Below, piece by piece: positions 9,560 through 18,264 of a DNA stretch of 64,000 bases (position 1 is its first letter; each line of letters opens with the position of its first letter). A model generated the notes under the pieces. That model saw nothing but the letters and a program-made list of their open reading frames with translations. It was not told where the DNA came from and made no database searches. Origin of the DNA: Actinopolyspora lacussalsi subsp. righensis (GTDB taxonomy: Bacteria > Actinomycetota > Actinomycetes > Mycobacteriales > Pseudonocardiaceae). A program made the position numbers and the translations under genes. The DNA lies in NCBI RefSeq assembly GCF_900116555.1, contig NZ_FPAT01000003.1:186001-250000 (forward strand), in the 5' to 3' direction.

Positions 9560-9739
9560 TCAGTACCGTTCCTCGTCACGCATCATTCGGACGAGTTGCC
9601 CACTGTCGTGGTCCTGCCGTGTCCGGCCACACGGTGGCGGGATCGGCCCTTCGACAGTGGACACCTCGAACTCCTCGCCTCTTCCGGGCTCCGGCAGCGA
9701 CTCCGGAAAGGCGATACGTCTACGCTTCGCCACGGACAC
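9560..9739 (-). CDS. Possible 59-residue protein at the end of the DUF397 cluster
   Basis: A short frame opening at GTG 9739, inside the last codons of the DUF397 gene above it, and reading a hydrophilic, charged peptide (VSVAKRRRIAFPESLPEPG at the start). The 20-nt overlap would allow translational coupling. No family is recognised and there is no strong ribosome binding site, so it may be spurious. It would extend the regulator-DUF397 operon by one gene. Confidence 0.35.
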   Translation of the reverse strand: MSVAKRRRIAFPESLPEPGRGEEFEVSTVEGPIPPPCGRTRQDHDSGQLVRMMRDEERY

Positions 9740-9929
9740 TCGCCAGGAAGGACCGCCAGTGAGCGGCAGGGACCGCGAGCACACCCGCTTCGGGCGACTT
9801 CGAATCCCGCACAGCGGTAAAACCTGCGCCAAAAGCAACTTCGACGCAGTTGCCGCCGCCAGGTCCACCGCTACCGGAGCGGCTGCTCTTGCGCCATGAC
9901 AGACCGGTTGAACCCTGCACTTCGAGCAT
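9720..9929 (-). CDS. DUF397 protein, copy 1
   Basis: A 69-residue DUF397 protein with the hallmarks WRKSSRSG, GNCVEVA, VAVRDSKSP-like TAVRDSKSPEAG and VPAAHWRSFL. DUF397 proteins pair with XRE/DUF5753 regulators in actinobacteria; in several studied cases the small partner antagonises the regulator. It is the last of three tandem copies behind such a regulator, 11 nt downstream of copy 2. Confidence 0.92.
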   Translation of the reverse strand: MLEVQGSTGLSWRKSSRSGSGGPGGGNCVEVAFGAGFTAVRDSKSPEAGVLAVPAAHWRSFLASVRGEA

Positions 9930-9940
9930 CCTCGGCTCCC

Positions 9941-10171
9941 TCAGCTGCCGTACTCGTAACGATCACTGTGCAATCCGCTCAAGAAAGATCGCCATTGAGC
10001 GGCGGACACCGCGAGTACTACCGCATCGGACGACTTCGAGTCCCGCACTGCGGCGAAACCTTCGCCAAAGGCAACCTCGACACAGGTGGTACCACCGTTG
10101 CTCCCACCGGTGGAGTAACTGCTCTTACGCCAAACAAGACCAGCCGAGTTCCGCGTTCTAAGCACCACCAC
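9941..10171 (-). CDS. DUF397 protein, copy 2
   Basis: A 76-residue DUF397 protein. It keeps WRKSSYS, TCVEVAFG, AAVRDSKSSDA and QWRSFL, and is the most diverged of the three copies: the glycine loop has Ser-Asn, and GNC is replaced by TTC. It sits 3 nt downstream of copy 3, so translation is likely coupled. It arose by tandem duplication, as the other two share more residues with each other. Confidence 0.92.
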   Translation of the reverse strand: MVVLRTRNSAGLVWRKSSYSTGGSNGGTTCVEVAFGEGFAAVRDSKSSDAVVLAVSAAQWRSFLSGLHSDRYEYGS

Positions 10172-10174
10172 TCC

Positions 10175-10399
10175 TCAGCTACCGCTTCCGTAGTGACCAC
10201 TGTGCACCTTGTCCAAGAAGGATCGCCACTGCACAGCCGGAACCGCGAGCACGCCCGCATCGGGTGATTTGGAGTCCCGCACAGCGGTGAAATCTTTGCC
10301 GAAGGCGACCTCGACGCAGTTGCCGCCGCCGGTGCCTCCGCCCCCGGAACGGCTGCTCTTTCGCCATGCTGTCAACAAGGAGTTCTCGATGTCGCTCAC
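10175..10399 (-). CDS. DUF397 protein, copy 3
   Basis: A 74-residue DUF397 protein (WRKSSRSGG, GNCVEVAFG, TAVRDSKSPDAG, QWRSFLDKV). Its ATG overlaps the stop of the XRE regulator by 4 nt (ATGA), the usual coupled arrangement for this family. It is probably the cognate partner of that regulator; copies 1 and 2 follow in the same direction. Confidence 0.94.
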   Translation of the reverse strand: MSDIENSLLTAWRKSSRSGGGGTGGGNCVEVAFGKDFTAVRDSKSPDAGVLAVPAVQWRSFLDKVHSGHYGSGS

Positions 10400-11301
10400 T
10401 GGTGTGTCTCCTTCGAGTGCGGACTACAGCGAAGTATCGCCTGCTCAATCCTCTTACGTGAATCGTCCGCGGAAAGTGCCTGTTCGGTAAGGGTACCGAA
10501 GCGCAAGGTGTAAGATCTCACGTCATCACGATCCTCTATGTAGACAGCACGTCCAGGGCCTTCCGAGTAACCGATATCCGGCATCGGTGCTGGTGGCGTG
10601 AGCACCGAGAAAGGCCCTTCCAAAGCGGGACTCGCCCCGGAACTCTTCGGTAGTACCTGCAAGGTGACGTTCGTCCGCTCGGCTACCTCGTTGAGATGGA
10701 CAAGTTGAGCACGCATAACGGCGAGCGGGCCTACGGGCCTGTCGAGCAGAGCTTCATCGATGATCGTGTGCAACTGCGGCGGATGGGCACGCTCCAACAC
10801 ACGCTGACGTGCTACGCGGGCAGTCACCCGGCGCTCTACTTCATCTTCGGTGAGGCCAGGATTGACGCTGCTAATGATGGCTCGTGCGTACTCGGGAGTC
10901 TGTAGCAAGCCGGGGACCAGCAGGGTTTCGAACTGTCGTAGGGCGACGAGTTCACCTTCCATGTTGAAGAAGGTCTGAAAGTCCTCCGGAAGGTTCTTAC
11001 GAATGTCAACAGACCATCCTCGTGTACGCGCCGTAGTAGCGAGCTCAAGCAACCAGTCACGAACCGAACTGTCAGCCACCCCGTAGAGATCCAGCAGCTG
11101 TTCCACCTCACGAGCTTTGATCCCTTGCGCACTGTTTTCGATACGGGACAGCTTCGGTCGTGACCACTTACCCGGCATCTTCCGCAGTTCGGCGATCACC
11201 TGATCGTGGGTGAAGCCTGCCTCCTCACGAGCTCTGCGCAGTGTCTCGGCGAGTTGCCATCGTCGAACCATCGAGCCCGTTGCCTGAGCCTCATGTGTCA
11301 T
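10396..11301 (-). CDS. XRE-family regulator with DUF5753 domain
   Basis: A 301-residue DNA-binding protein. The helix-turn-helix spans about residues 12-70 (LAETLRRAREEAGFTHDQVI, KLSRIENSAQGI). The DUF5753 domain follows (QTFFNMEGELVALRQFETLLVPGLLQTPEYARA, and the IEDRDDVRSY region near the end). ATG at 11301 is preferred, with GAGG about 8 nt upstream; a longer frame from 11397 would run through the inverted repeat. The gene is coupled to three DUF397 genes and divergent from a small-gene operon. The likely operator is the 11-bp inverted repeat at 11343-11380. Confidence 0.93.
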   Translation of the reverse strand: MTHEAQATGSMVRRWQLAETLRRAREEAGFTHDQVIAELRKMPGKWSRPKLSRIENSAQGIKAREVEQLLDLYGVADSSVRDWLLELATTARTRGWSVDIRKNLPEDFQTFFNMEGELVALRQFETLLVPGLLQTPEYARAIISSVNPGLTEDEVERRVTARVARQRVLERAHPPQLHTIIDEALLDRPVGPLAVMRAQLVHLNEVAERTNVTLQVLPKSSGASPALEGPFSVLTPPAPMPDIGYSEGPGRAVYIEDRDDVRSYTLRFGTLTEQALSADDSRKRIEQAILRCSPHSKETHQ

Positions 11302-11342
11302 CGCAGCCTCACGTTTCAACCGCCTTCGTCCGTTCGAGTGTT

Positions 11343-11380
11343 CATGTGGACGTTCACTTTTAAAAACGGACGTCCACATG
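11343..11380. promoter_or_regulatory. Perfect 11-bp inverted repeat, candidate operator
   Basis: CATGTGGACGT (11343-11353) and ACGTCCACATG (11370-11380) are exact reverse complements separated by 16 nt of AT-rich sequence. The element lies between the XRE regulator and the divergent gene at 11433, where it could control both directions. Its size fits a dimeric helix-turn-helix regulator. That the neighbouring XRE protein binds it is inference. Confidence 0.65.
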
Positions 11381-11432
11381 CACGCTAACTGTTGCACGCA
11401 GTGTTAGTACAGATACAGAGCGGGAGATTGCG

Positions 11433-11753
11433 ATGCTATCCGGATCCGATGAGAGCACGAGGCACTCCTCGCAAGAGGTCACGGCAGAAACGGACAAAAC
11501 CACATTGCTGGCGGAATCCATAGACCTCGAATGCTGCCCGAAGGTGTTCGCCCTACTGGAGAGAACTGACCCCGACTCTGGCGAGCTGGAGCTGTACGCC
11601 TGGGGTGTGGAAGTGGGTGGGAGCGCCAACGTGTTCCGGGCCGACGGCCACGTGCTTGCTCACTGCGGCTCGGCCGAAGGGGCGCGACGCATGTTCGGCA
11701 TCATCCGCGACGTCGTACTGGTCTGGCCCGAGAAAACCAACCTGACCGAGTGA
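11433..11753 (+). CDS. Hypothetical protein divergent from the XRE regulator
   Basis: A 106-residue protein of no recognised family. The first 30 residues are polar and rich in Ser, Thr and Glu. The rest looks like a small alpha/beta domain with VFALLERTDPDSGELELYAW and a C-terminal amphipathic helix (ARRMFGIIRDVVLVW). No signal peptide or membrane segment is seen. It ends in GTGA shared with the next small gene, so both are probably one operon controlled from the inverted repeat upstream. Confidence 0.75.
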   Translation: MLSGSDESTRHSSQEVTAETDKTTLLAESIDLECCPKVFALLERTDPDSGELELYAWGVEVGGSANVFRADGHVLAHCGSAEGARRMFGIIRDVVLVWPEKTNLTE

Positions 11754-11908
11754 AAATCGGCGGGAGCGCCTTACGCACCGAGAGTCCGACCCCTACGAAG
11801 AAACCGGACCACCCGGCGGCGCTGAAACAGCGGAGACCGCCGGGTTGGTTCACCGGTAACCAGCCCCGGATTCGGCACGCGAAGCAGAACGAGCGGAACC
11901 GACGGTAA
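11750..11908 (+). CDS. Small basic protein, translationally coupled
   Basis: A 52-residue frame whose GTG start overlaps the previous stop by 4 nt (GTGA). The product is very basic and Pro-rich (KPDHPAALKQRRPPGWFTGN, ending QNERNRR). Coupling and clean fit between two genes support it as real. No family is recognised. A nucleic-acid-binding role would fit the charge, but nothing proves it. Confidence 0.5.
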   Translation: MKIGGSALRTESPTPTKKPDHPAALKQRRPPGWFTGNQPRIRHAKQNERNRR

Positions 11909-11928
11909 TCTAGGGACATCGAGGCGAC

Positions 11929-12257
11929 ATGATCAGCGCATTCATCGAACGTGTTCCCACCCGACTCGTTGCCGATACGTCCGACGAACTCGAACGCGTA
12001 ATCGAAAAACTGCTGTCGGGTCCAGACGACTGTCCGGCGCGCTCAACTACATCCGGACCGACGGAACGACGATCGAGTCCTGGGAAGCCTCCGGTTCCGA
12101 GCACAGCCCGGGGCTGCTGTACTCGACCCACAGCGGCAGCCGGTTCAACACCGACGCCGCTCTCCCGGTGGACACCATCGCACGAGCAGTCCGCGAATTC
12201 GCGGAAAGCGGCACAAGGCCAACATGCGTGACCTGGCGTCAGGGAACACTCGTCTGA
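11929..12257 (+). pseudogene. Imm1-family immunity protein, frameshifted and internally deleted
   Basis: The first frame (from ATG 11929) reads MISAFIERVPTRLVADTSDE and on to LLSGPDD, as in the N-terminus of Imm1 immunity proteins. The matching C-terminal half is in a different frame from about 12036: GALNYIRTDG, then LPVDTIARAVREFAESG and RPTCVTWRQ, ending at TGA 12257. Between them, about 30-40 residues present in typical Imm1 proteins are missing. One internal deletion whose length is not a multiple of three would explain both. Imm1 proteins neutralise polymorphic toxins; no toxin gene is seen here. Confidence 0.6.
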
Positions 12258-12277
12258 AACGCGAGCCGAGAAAGACG

Positions 12278-12296
12278 AGTCGTTCCCGGAACGACT
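12278..12296 (+). terminator. Short hairpin after the Imm1 remnant
   Basis: AGTCGTTC and GAACGACT can pair around a three-base loop. It lies 20 nt after the Imm1-like stop and has no T tract. It is a weak terminator candidate. Confidence 0.35.
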
Positions 12297-12384
12297 ACCG
12301 GTCGTCGGTCCCACACCTCAACAGACAGATCGATGTCATCGGGTAGCCGCCGAGCCTACCCGGCAACAAGCCCGATGAGTGCCC

Positions 12385-12515
12385 TCACAAAATCCCCTGG
12401 CCAAGCACTTCCGAAGTCTTGCGCTCATCCCAGGATCGACCCCAGTAACGGATCCGGTCGGCAACGGCGTCCAGTAAGACTGCGTAGCGGACGCTTTCCG
12501 AGCACGCCGTGATCC
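12385..12515 (-). other. Possible gene remnant
   Basis: One minus-strand frame reads a plausible protein tail (SESVRYAVLLDAVADRIRYWG and RSWDERKTSEVLGQGIL) but has no start of its own. It may be the 3' end of a lost gene. The family is not recognised, and chance is possible. Confidence 0.25.
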
Positions 12516-12529
12516 GCGAACAGCCCCCT

Positions 12530-13216
12530 TCAGGAACAGTCGGCTGCGTCGATCTCCACGACGAGGGCGGTGTCGACCTCGCGGACGTCGTACTCGGGCT
12601 GGGTGGGCGCGCCGTGGCAGCTGGTGACACCGATCGCGGCTTCCTGCACCTTCTCGAAACCGCCCAGGTAACGCACCTCGGCCACAGTGGGCAGCTCGGG
12701 CTCGATCGCCTCGCGCAGCTCACCACCCGCGGTGGCGTGCGTGAACGTCACCCCGAGGAAGTTCTGCCCGGACATCTCCACCGGTTCGCCCGAGCCGGGA
12801 GCCTTCGGATAACCGTCGAGGTACTTCACCCGGTAACTCGGCAACTCGCTGCTGCCACCGACACCGCCGAAGCGGAAGACGACCCGCGCGGAAGCACCCT
12901 CTCCCTCCTGGACCTCCACACCGGTCAGCTCGGCGAAATCCCCACCGGCTCCGGAATTCGGCCCGTCACCCGAACCGCTCGAACCACCGGAGTCCGCGGC
13001 CGTGGAACGGCCGTCGGAAAAGCTGTCGACGACATCGGTGGCGGTACTTTCCGCGCTGTCACCGTCCGAGCTCACGCTGCCTGCCTCGGTGGAGCCGCTG
13101 GTCTCGGCATCCGTGACTCCTGAAGAGGACGCCGAGTCCGAGGCGCATCCGGCCAGCGGCAGCACCAGTGCCGCCGCCGCGCCCGTCAGCAGCATCCGTG
13201 CACCACGACGTCGCAT
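12530..13216 (-). CDS. AMIN-like domain lipoprotein
   Basis: A 228-residue exported lipoprotein. ATG at 13216 opens a signal peptide with twin-basic start (MRRRGARM), hydrophobic core and lipobox LAGC (Cys about residue 25). A Ser/Thr/Gly/Asp-rich linker spans about 26-90. The C-terminal domain (about 95-228) has the VVFRFGG, YRVKYLDGYP and FLGVTFTHA pattern of AMIN-like lipoproteins of actinobacteria. The start is supported by the signal peptide and a GGAAGGGTGAGGGAG stretch directly upstream. It probably sits in the membrane facing the cell wall. Function is unknown. Confidence 0.85.
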   Translation of the reverse strand: MRRRGARMLLTGAAAALVLPLAGCASDSASSSGVTDAETSGSTEAGSVSSDGDSAESTATDVVDSFSDGRSTAADSGGSSGSGDGPNSGAGGDFAELTGVEVQEGEGASARVVFRFGGVGGSSELPSYRVKYLDGYPKAPGSGEPVEMSGQNFLGVTFTHATAGGELREAIEPELPTVAEVRYLGGFEKVQEAAIGVTSCHGAPTQPEYDVREVDTALVVEIDAADCS

Positions 13217-13470
13217 CTCCCTCACCCTTCCAAGTGATCTCACCGCGTCGCTCTGACATTCCGTGGGACGCCCGATCGTTCCGACAGGTTGCGAGCGAGC
13301 CGGGAGAACTACGCCTCGACACCGAGGACTATCGGTTACGACTCGCCCCGCCCCGAACGCGTCGAATAGGCCGAACGGCGGAGCCGCTCCGACACCCCGC
13401 TCGCTAGAGTTCGAGTCCGCTCGACTGATCGTCAGTACCGAGCGGAATCTCGACTTCACTGGGAGAACCG

Positions 13471-13827
13471 ATGAGACGAATCCTGTCGCTCGCGATCATG
13501 CTGCCGCTGTTGATTCTCGCACCCGCCACCGCCACCGCCGCCGCGCAAAGCTCCGAGGAGTCCCGGCAGAGCGCTGCTCGGATGACAGCCGTCGCGCAGT
13601 GCCCGCCCACCTTTTCACGTGGCGACAACGCCGAGATGATCGTCGCGTTGCAGCGCGCTTTGAACGACTACTCCTACGAGGTCAAGGGGCCGGACCTGTT
13701 CGTGGACGGTGCCTACGGCCCCAAGACCGAGGCAGCGGTAATCAACTTCCAGAGCTGGTACGGCCTGCAGGTCGACGGGATCACCGGCCCCGAGACCTGG
13801 GGACAGCTCGGTTTCTGCACCTGGTGA
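13471..13827 (+). CDS. Secreted peptidoglycan-binding domain protein, copy 1
   Basis: A 118-residue exported protein: a Sec signal peptide (residues 1 to about 24, MRRILSLAIMLPLLILAPAT, cleavage near ATA-A) and one peptidoglycan-binding-1 domain (about 45-115). The domain shows RGDNAEMIVALQRALN, DGAYGPKTEAAVINFQ and DGITGPETWGQL. Cysteines flank the domain (about 42 and 116) and could form a disulfide. GGGAG lies 5 nt before ATG. There is no catalytic domain, so it may be a wall-binding ligand or inhibitor. A near-identical copy follows. Confidence 0.9.
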   Translation: MRRILSLAIMLPLLILAPATATAAAQSSEESRQSAARMTAVAQCPPTFSRGDNAEMIVALQRALNDYSYEVKGPDLFVDGAYGPKTEAAVINFQSWYGLQVDGITGPETWGQLGFCTW

Positions 13828-13833
13828 TCAGTG

Positions 13834-13866
13834 CGCCGGGAGCGTTCCGCACGAACGCTCCCGGCG
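13834..13866 (+). terminator. 14-bp hairpin after peptidoglycan-binding copy 1
   Basis: CGCCGGGAGCGTTC and GAACGCTCCCGGCG pair perfectly around a 5-nt loop, seven bases after the stop. There is no T tract, as is usual in high-GC actinobacteria. Confidence 0.75.
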
Positions 13867-14107
13867 AGCTCCCCGCAGCGTCCGCCCGGCCTGCCTCGGA
13901 CACGCCGGGGGAACGATGCGGGAATCGTCACGAAAACCGCGAGCACGGTTCCGGACCCCAACGGCACTGAAACCCACGTCGGGAGAAATCAGCACCCCGG
14001 TTTTAGGCCGAACGGCGGAGCCGCTCCGACACCCCGCTCGCTAGAGTTCTGGTCCGCTCGACTGATCGTCAGTACCGAGCGGAATCTCGACTTCACTGGG
14101 AGAACCG

Positions 14108-14467
14108 ATGAGACGAATCCTGTCGCTCGCGATCATGCTGCCGCTATTACTCCTCGCCCCCGCCACCGCCACTGCGGCCACGTCCGCGCAGAGCTCCGAG
14201 ACCGCCCAGCAGAGCACTGCTCGACTGGCAGTAGCGGCGCAGTGTCCAGACACCCTCTCGCGCGGTGACTACGGCGAGATGGTCGTGGCGCTGCAGAGCA
14301 CGCTGAACAACTATCCGTACGAGGTCACCGGCCCGGACCTGGTCCCGGACGGTATCTACGGTCCGAAGACCGAAGCGGCGGTGATCAACTTCCAGAGCTG
14401 GTACGGACTGCAGGTCGACGGGATCACCGGCCCCGAGACCTGGGGACAACTCGGCTCCTGCTGGTGA
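14108..14467 (+). CDS. Secreted peptidoglycan-binding domain protein, copy 2
   Basis: A 119-residue paralogue of the preceding gene with the same signal peptide start and the same domain (RGDYGEMVVALQSTLN, DGIYGPKTEAAVINFQ, DGITGPETWGQL). The linker between signal and domain, and several surface positions, differ: NDYSYEVKGPD in copy 1 against NNYPYEVTGPD here. The upstream 100 nt, including GGGAG, match copy 1, so both are expected to respond to the same promoter signals. The flanking cysteines are kept. Confidence 0.9.
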   Translation: MRRILSLAIMLPLLLLAPATATAATSAQSSETAQQSTARLAVAAQCPDTLSRGDYGEMVVALQSTLNNYPYEVTGPDLVPDGIYGPKTEAAVINFQSWYGLQVDGITGPETWGQLGSCW

Positions 14468-14473
14468 TCAGTG

Positions 14474-14506
14474 CGCCGGGAGCGTTCCGCACGAACGCTC
14501 CCGGTG
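14474..14506 (+). terminator. Hairpin after peptidoglycan-binding copy 2
   Basis: The same stem-loop as at 13834-13866, with one G-T wobble near the base, immediately after the stop. Confidence 0.72.
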
Positions 14507-14626
14507 AACTCCCCCGCAGCGTCCGCCCGGCCTGCCTCGGACACGCCGCGTGAACGACGTGGGAGTTATGCTGTGCCTCCACGACGCCGGTGACGACTCG
14601 GAGAGCTGGCTGGGAGGCCCACCCGC

Positions 14627-15469
14627 ATGGGACGGATCACGGTACGCAGGCCGGTGCGGCGCATCGGCCCGAACGGCGAGACCACCCGCCCCGACACGTT
14701 GGCCGCCGAGGAGCCGCTGGAGATCCGGCTGGACGGCAAACCACTGACCGTGACCATGCGCACCCCCGGTCACGACGTGGAACTCACCCACGGTTTCCTG
14801 CTGACCGAGAGCGTCATCACCGCGCGGGACGACGTCACGGCGGCGCGCTACTGCGACAGCCCCGGTCCCGACGGTCGCAACACCTACAACGTGCTCGACG
14901 TCCAGCTGGCTCCCCACGTCCCCCGGCCGGACAACTCGGTGGAGCGCAACTTCTACACCACCTCGTCCTGCGGAGTCTGCGGCAAGGCCGCACTCGACGC
15001 GGTGCGGCTCCGCAGCGCGCACCCGCCGGAATCCGACGACTCCCGCGTCAGCACGGAAACGCTGGTCGAGCTGCCGGAGAAACTGCGGGCGGCGCAACGC
15101 GTGTTCGACACCACCGGTGGGCTGCACGGCTCGGGACTGTTCGACACGGGGGGCGAACTGTTGGCGGCCCGGGAGGACGTGGGCAGGCACAACGCGGTGG
15201 ACAAGGTACTCGGCCGGGCACTGCTGGACGGCCGCACACCACTGCGGGGGCACGTGCTGATGCTGTCGGGCCGCGCTTCGTTCGAACTGGTGCAGAAGGC
15301 CGCGATGGCGGGCATTCCGACGATCGCGGCCGTTTCCGCACCCTCGTCGCTGGCAGCCGAGCTGGCCGAGGAACAGGGCATCACCCTGATCGGTTTCCTG
15401 CGCGGCTCCTCGATGAACGTCTACACCCGACCGGACAGGCTGTCGGGAACCGGATCACCCGAAGAGTGA
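14627..15469 (+). CDS. fdhD: Formate dehydrogenase accessory sulfurtransferase FdhD
   Basis: A 280-residue FdhD. It passes sulfur from the cysteine desulfurase to the molybdenum cofactor of formate dehydrogenase. The sulfur-carrying CGVCGK motif is at about residues 115-120. Typical family stretches include EEPLEIRLDG, GFLLTES, TGGLHGSGLF, REDVGRHNAVDKV and LSGRASFELVQKAA. ATG at 14627 has GGGAGG 9 nt upstream. No formate dehydrogenase gene is in the window, so its client lies elsewhere. Confidence 0.96.
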   Translation: MGRITVRRPVRRIGPNGETTRPDTLAAEEPLEIRLDGKPLTVTMRTPGHDVELTHGFLLTESVITARDDVTAARYCDSPGPDGRNTYNVLDVQLAPHVPRPDNSVERNFYTTSSCGVCGKAALDAVRLRSAHPPESDDSRVSTETLVELPEKLRAAQRVFDTTGGLHGSGLFDTGGELLAAREDVGRHNAVDKVLGRALLDGRTPLRGHVLMLSGRASFELVQKAAMAGIPTIAAVSAPSSLAAELAEEQGITLIGFLRGSSMNVYTRPDRLSGTGSPEE

Positions 15470-15496
15470 GCCCGACAGCTCCGAGAGCGGGACCAC

Positions 15497-16135
15497 TCAC
15501 ACCAGGCGGAACGTGCTCGGGGCCGCTCCTCCGGTCTGGGGTGGCGTCTCGAACCTGTCCGCCACCGGCGTCGTGCCGTGCGAGACCCAGCGCAGCACCG
15601 CCGGCCAGGGGCCGTAGCCCGCGTCGGTGTTGAGGTGTTCGCCGTCCGGGATCACGTCCAGCGCTACCCGCATGGTCTCGGCCAGGTAATGCCCGTCCTG
15701 CACGGACAGGTAGGGATCGCCGGAACCGACCACCAGCCGCGTGGTGCCCGCCGCCCTGCGCAAGGCGTGCGCGTCGACCGGATAGGGGGCGATGCCGTGG
15801 ACATCGGGATGGCGCCAGTCCGGTCCGGGCGGTGCGACCAGCAGCACCCGGTCGGCGCGGCGCGCGGTGCCGTGGATGCTCGCGGCGTGGTGCAGCCACA
15901 GCGCCGCCCCACAGGAATGCGCGGCCACCACCAGCTCGGACTCCGCGGGAACGTCCTCCAGCCGCGAACGGAGCACGGCCAACCATTCCTGCAGCACCGG
16001 TTGGTCCTGTTTGGGCAACCGCGGCATCTCGCAGGTCACGCCCAGTTCGCCCAGCCGTCCACTGAGCCACTGCTGCCAGTGCCACGGCCCCGAACCGCCG
16101 AACCCGTGCACCAGCAGGACATGCATCTCACTCAC
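15497..16135 (-). CDS. RBBP9/YdeN-type alpha/beta hydrolase
   Basis: A 212-residue serine hydrolase of the RBBP9/YdeN group. The N-terminus is VLLVHGFGGSGPWHWQQWL. The nucleophile elbow is AAHSCGAAL (about residue 75). The acid lies in VGSGDPYLS and the catalytic His in DGEHLNTDAGYG. GTG at 16135 is preferred over the ATG four codons later because GGGAGGGG sits at the right distance. The substrate is unknown; the family includes esterases and possible amidases. It converges with fdhD. Confidence 0.87.
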   Translation of the reverse strand: MSEMHVLLVHGFGGSGPWHWQQWLSGRLGELGVTCEMPRLPKQDQPVLQEWLAVLRSRLEDVPAESELVVAAHSCGAALWLHHAASIHGTARRADRVLLVAPPGPDWRHPDVHGIAPYPVDAHALRRAAGTTRLVVGSGDPYLSVQDGHYLAETMRVALDVIPDGEHLNTDAGYGPWPAVLRWVSHGTTPVADRFETPPQTGGAAPSTFRLV

Positions 16136-16278
16136 CGTGTTCCCCTCCCGACATCGGCAATCACGATGGTCGGCACCATGATTGCCCATCGGGGGACATT
16201 ACGCGCGCGGTACACGCGGAGGGGAACACCATCCGGCTAACCGGGACTTTCTTCAGCTCGGTTGCCGTAGCTGCGCGG

Positions 16279-16335
16279 GTGGCGGAACCTCTGGCACGGC
16301 TCTCGCTACGGGTGCCCCGACATCGAGTAGTCACT
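16279..16335 (+). repeat. Dispersed intergenic repeat, copy B
   Basis: The best preserved copy: GTGGCGGAACCTCTGGCACG, then GCTCTCGCTACGGG, then CCCGACATCGAGTAGTCACT. Copy A at 1207-1264 aligns along the whole length with few changes. Confidence 0.65.
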
Positions 16336-16513
16336 ACACAACGTCGGGACCGTCCTCGCGAGAGCCGCACCGGAGACCCCGCGGCGGTGCCGACTGCGAG
16401 GGTGGTCGGAGCTCGGCATCGCGGCGAGCGGCCCGGCCTCGCGATGCATCCGACTCACGCACCGGAGTCCCATGCGCTGCTTAACCGCATGCTCCCGACT
16501 CGACAGGCGGCCC

Positions 16514-16536
16514 GACAATTTCGCGAGAAATTGACG
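16514..16536. repeat. Short palindromic repeat, copy 3
   Basis: CAATTTC-GCGA-GAAATTG, the most symmetric copy, 20 nt downstream of the clpX stop. It shares TTTCGCGAGAAATT and GACG with the copies around the toxin-antitoxin-like pair. Confidence 0.65.
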
Positions 16537-16555
16537 CCACGCCCGGGGCGAGAAC

Positions 16556-17842
<1,287 letters not shown>

Positions 17843-18264
17843 GCCGCTGACCTCGTCCCCTCCGGCACGCAGCCGCGTGCGCGCCTAACCTGTTTTCACC
17901 GTCGGTTCCGCATTCGACGGTACCCGCCATTTCGACCCCGCGGGGTGGATCACGGTCCCGAATTCGTTCGTCCGTCCGAGATCGTTCCCCGTCCGGGAGG
18001 GGCACGGGGCACCGCCTGATCAACACCTTGCCTCGCCGGACCGAGCACGTCGAAAACATCGACACGCTCGGCGTGTCGGCGACTTCACACCTGGTTGACC
18101 ACTCGGTCCGCCGACCGGCGCGACTCGACCTCCCGCGGAGCGCATCGGGCCGGGCCGGAACCACATCCGCCGTCCCGTGGCCCACACCGGCCCACTCGAG
18201 CGCCGAGAACACCCCGGTCGACACGGACCGACACACCAACCCGAGAAACGGGCCGGCCTCGCTC
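17843..18264. other. clpP2-clpX intergenic region
   Basis: A 422-nt gap with no supported gene. It contains a perfect 8-bp hairpin (CGACACGC at 18060-18067, GCGTGTCG at 18071-18078, 3-nt loop) that could end clpP1P2 transcription or be part of the clpX leader. Low-confidence assignment. Confidence 0.35.

Larger units (their letters stand above)
13367..14520 (+). repeat. Tandem duplication of about 640 bp
   Basis: The sequence from 13367 (upstream region, ribosome binding site, signal-peptide gene and downstream hairpin) recurs from 14004, at an offset of 637 nt at the start codons and 640 nt at the stops. The promoter-proximal about 100 nt and the hairpins are almost identical. The mature-protein codons have diverged more, so the copies have been under selection since the event. 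Confidence 0.88.
16136..16555. other. Intergenic region holding two repeat elements
   Basis: This 420-nt gap between the hydrolase start and the clpX end carries dispersed repeat copy B (16279-16335) and the third copy of the short palindrome (16514-16536). No open frame looks coding. Confidence 0.6.
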
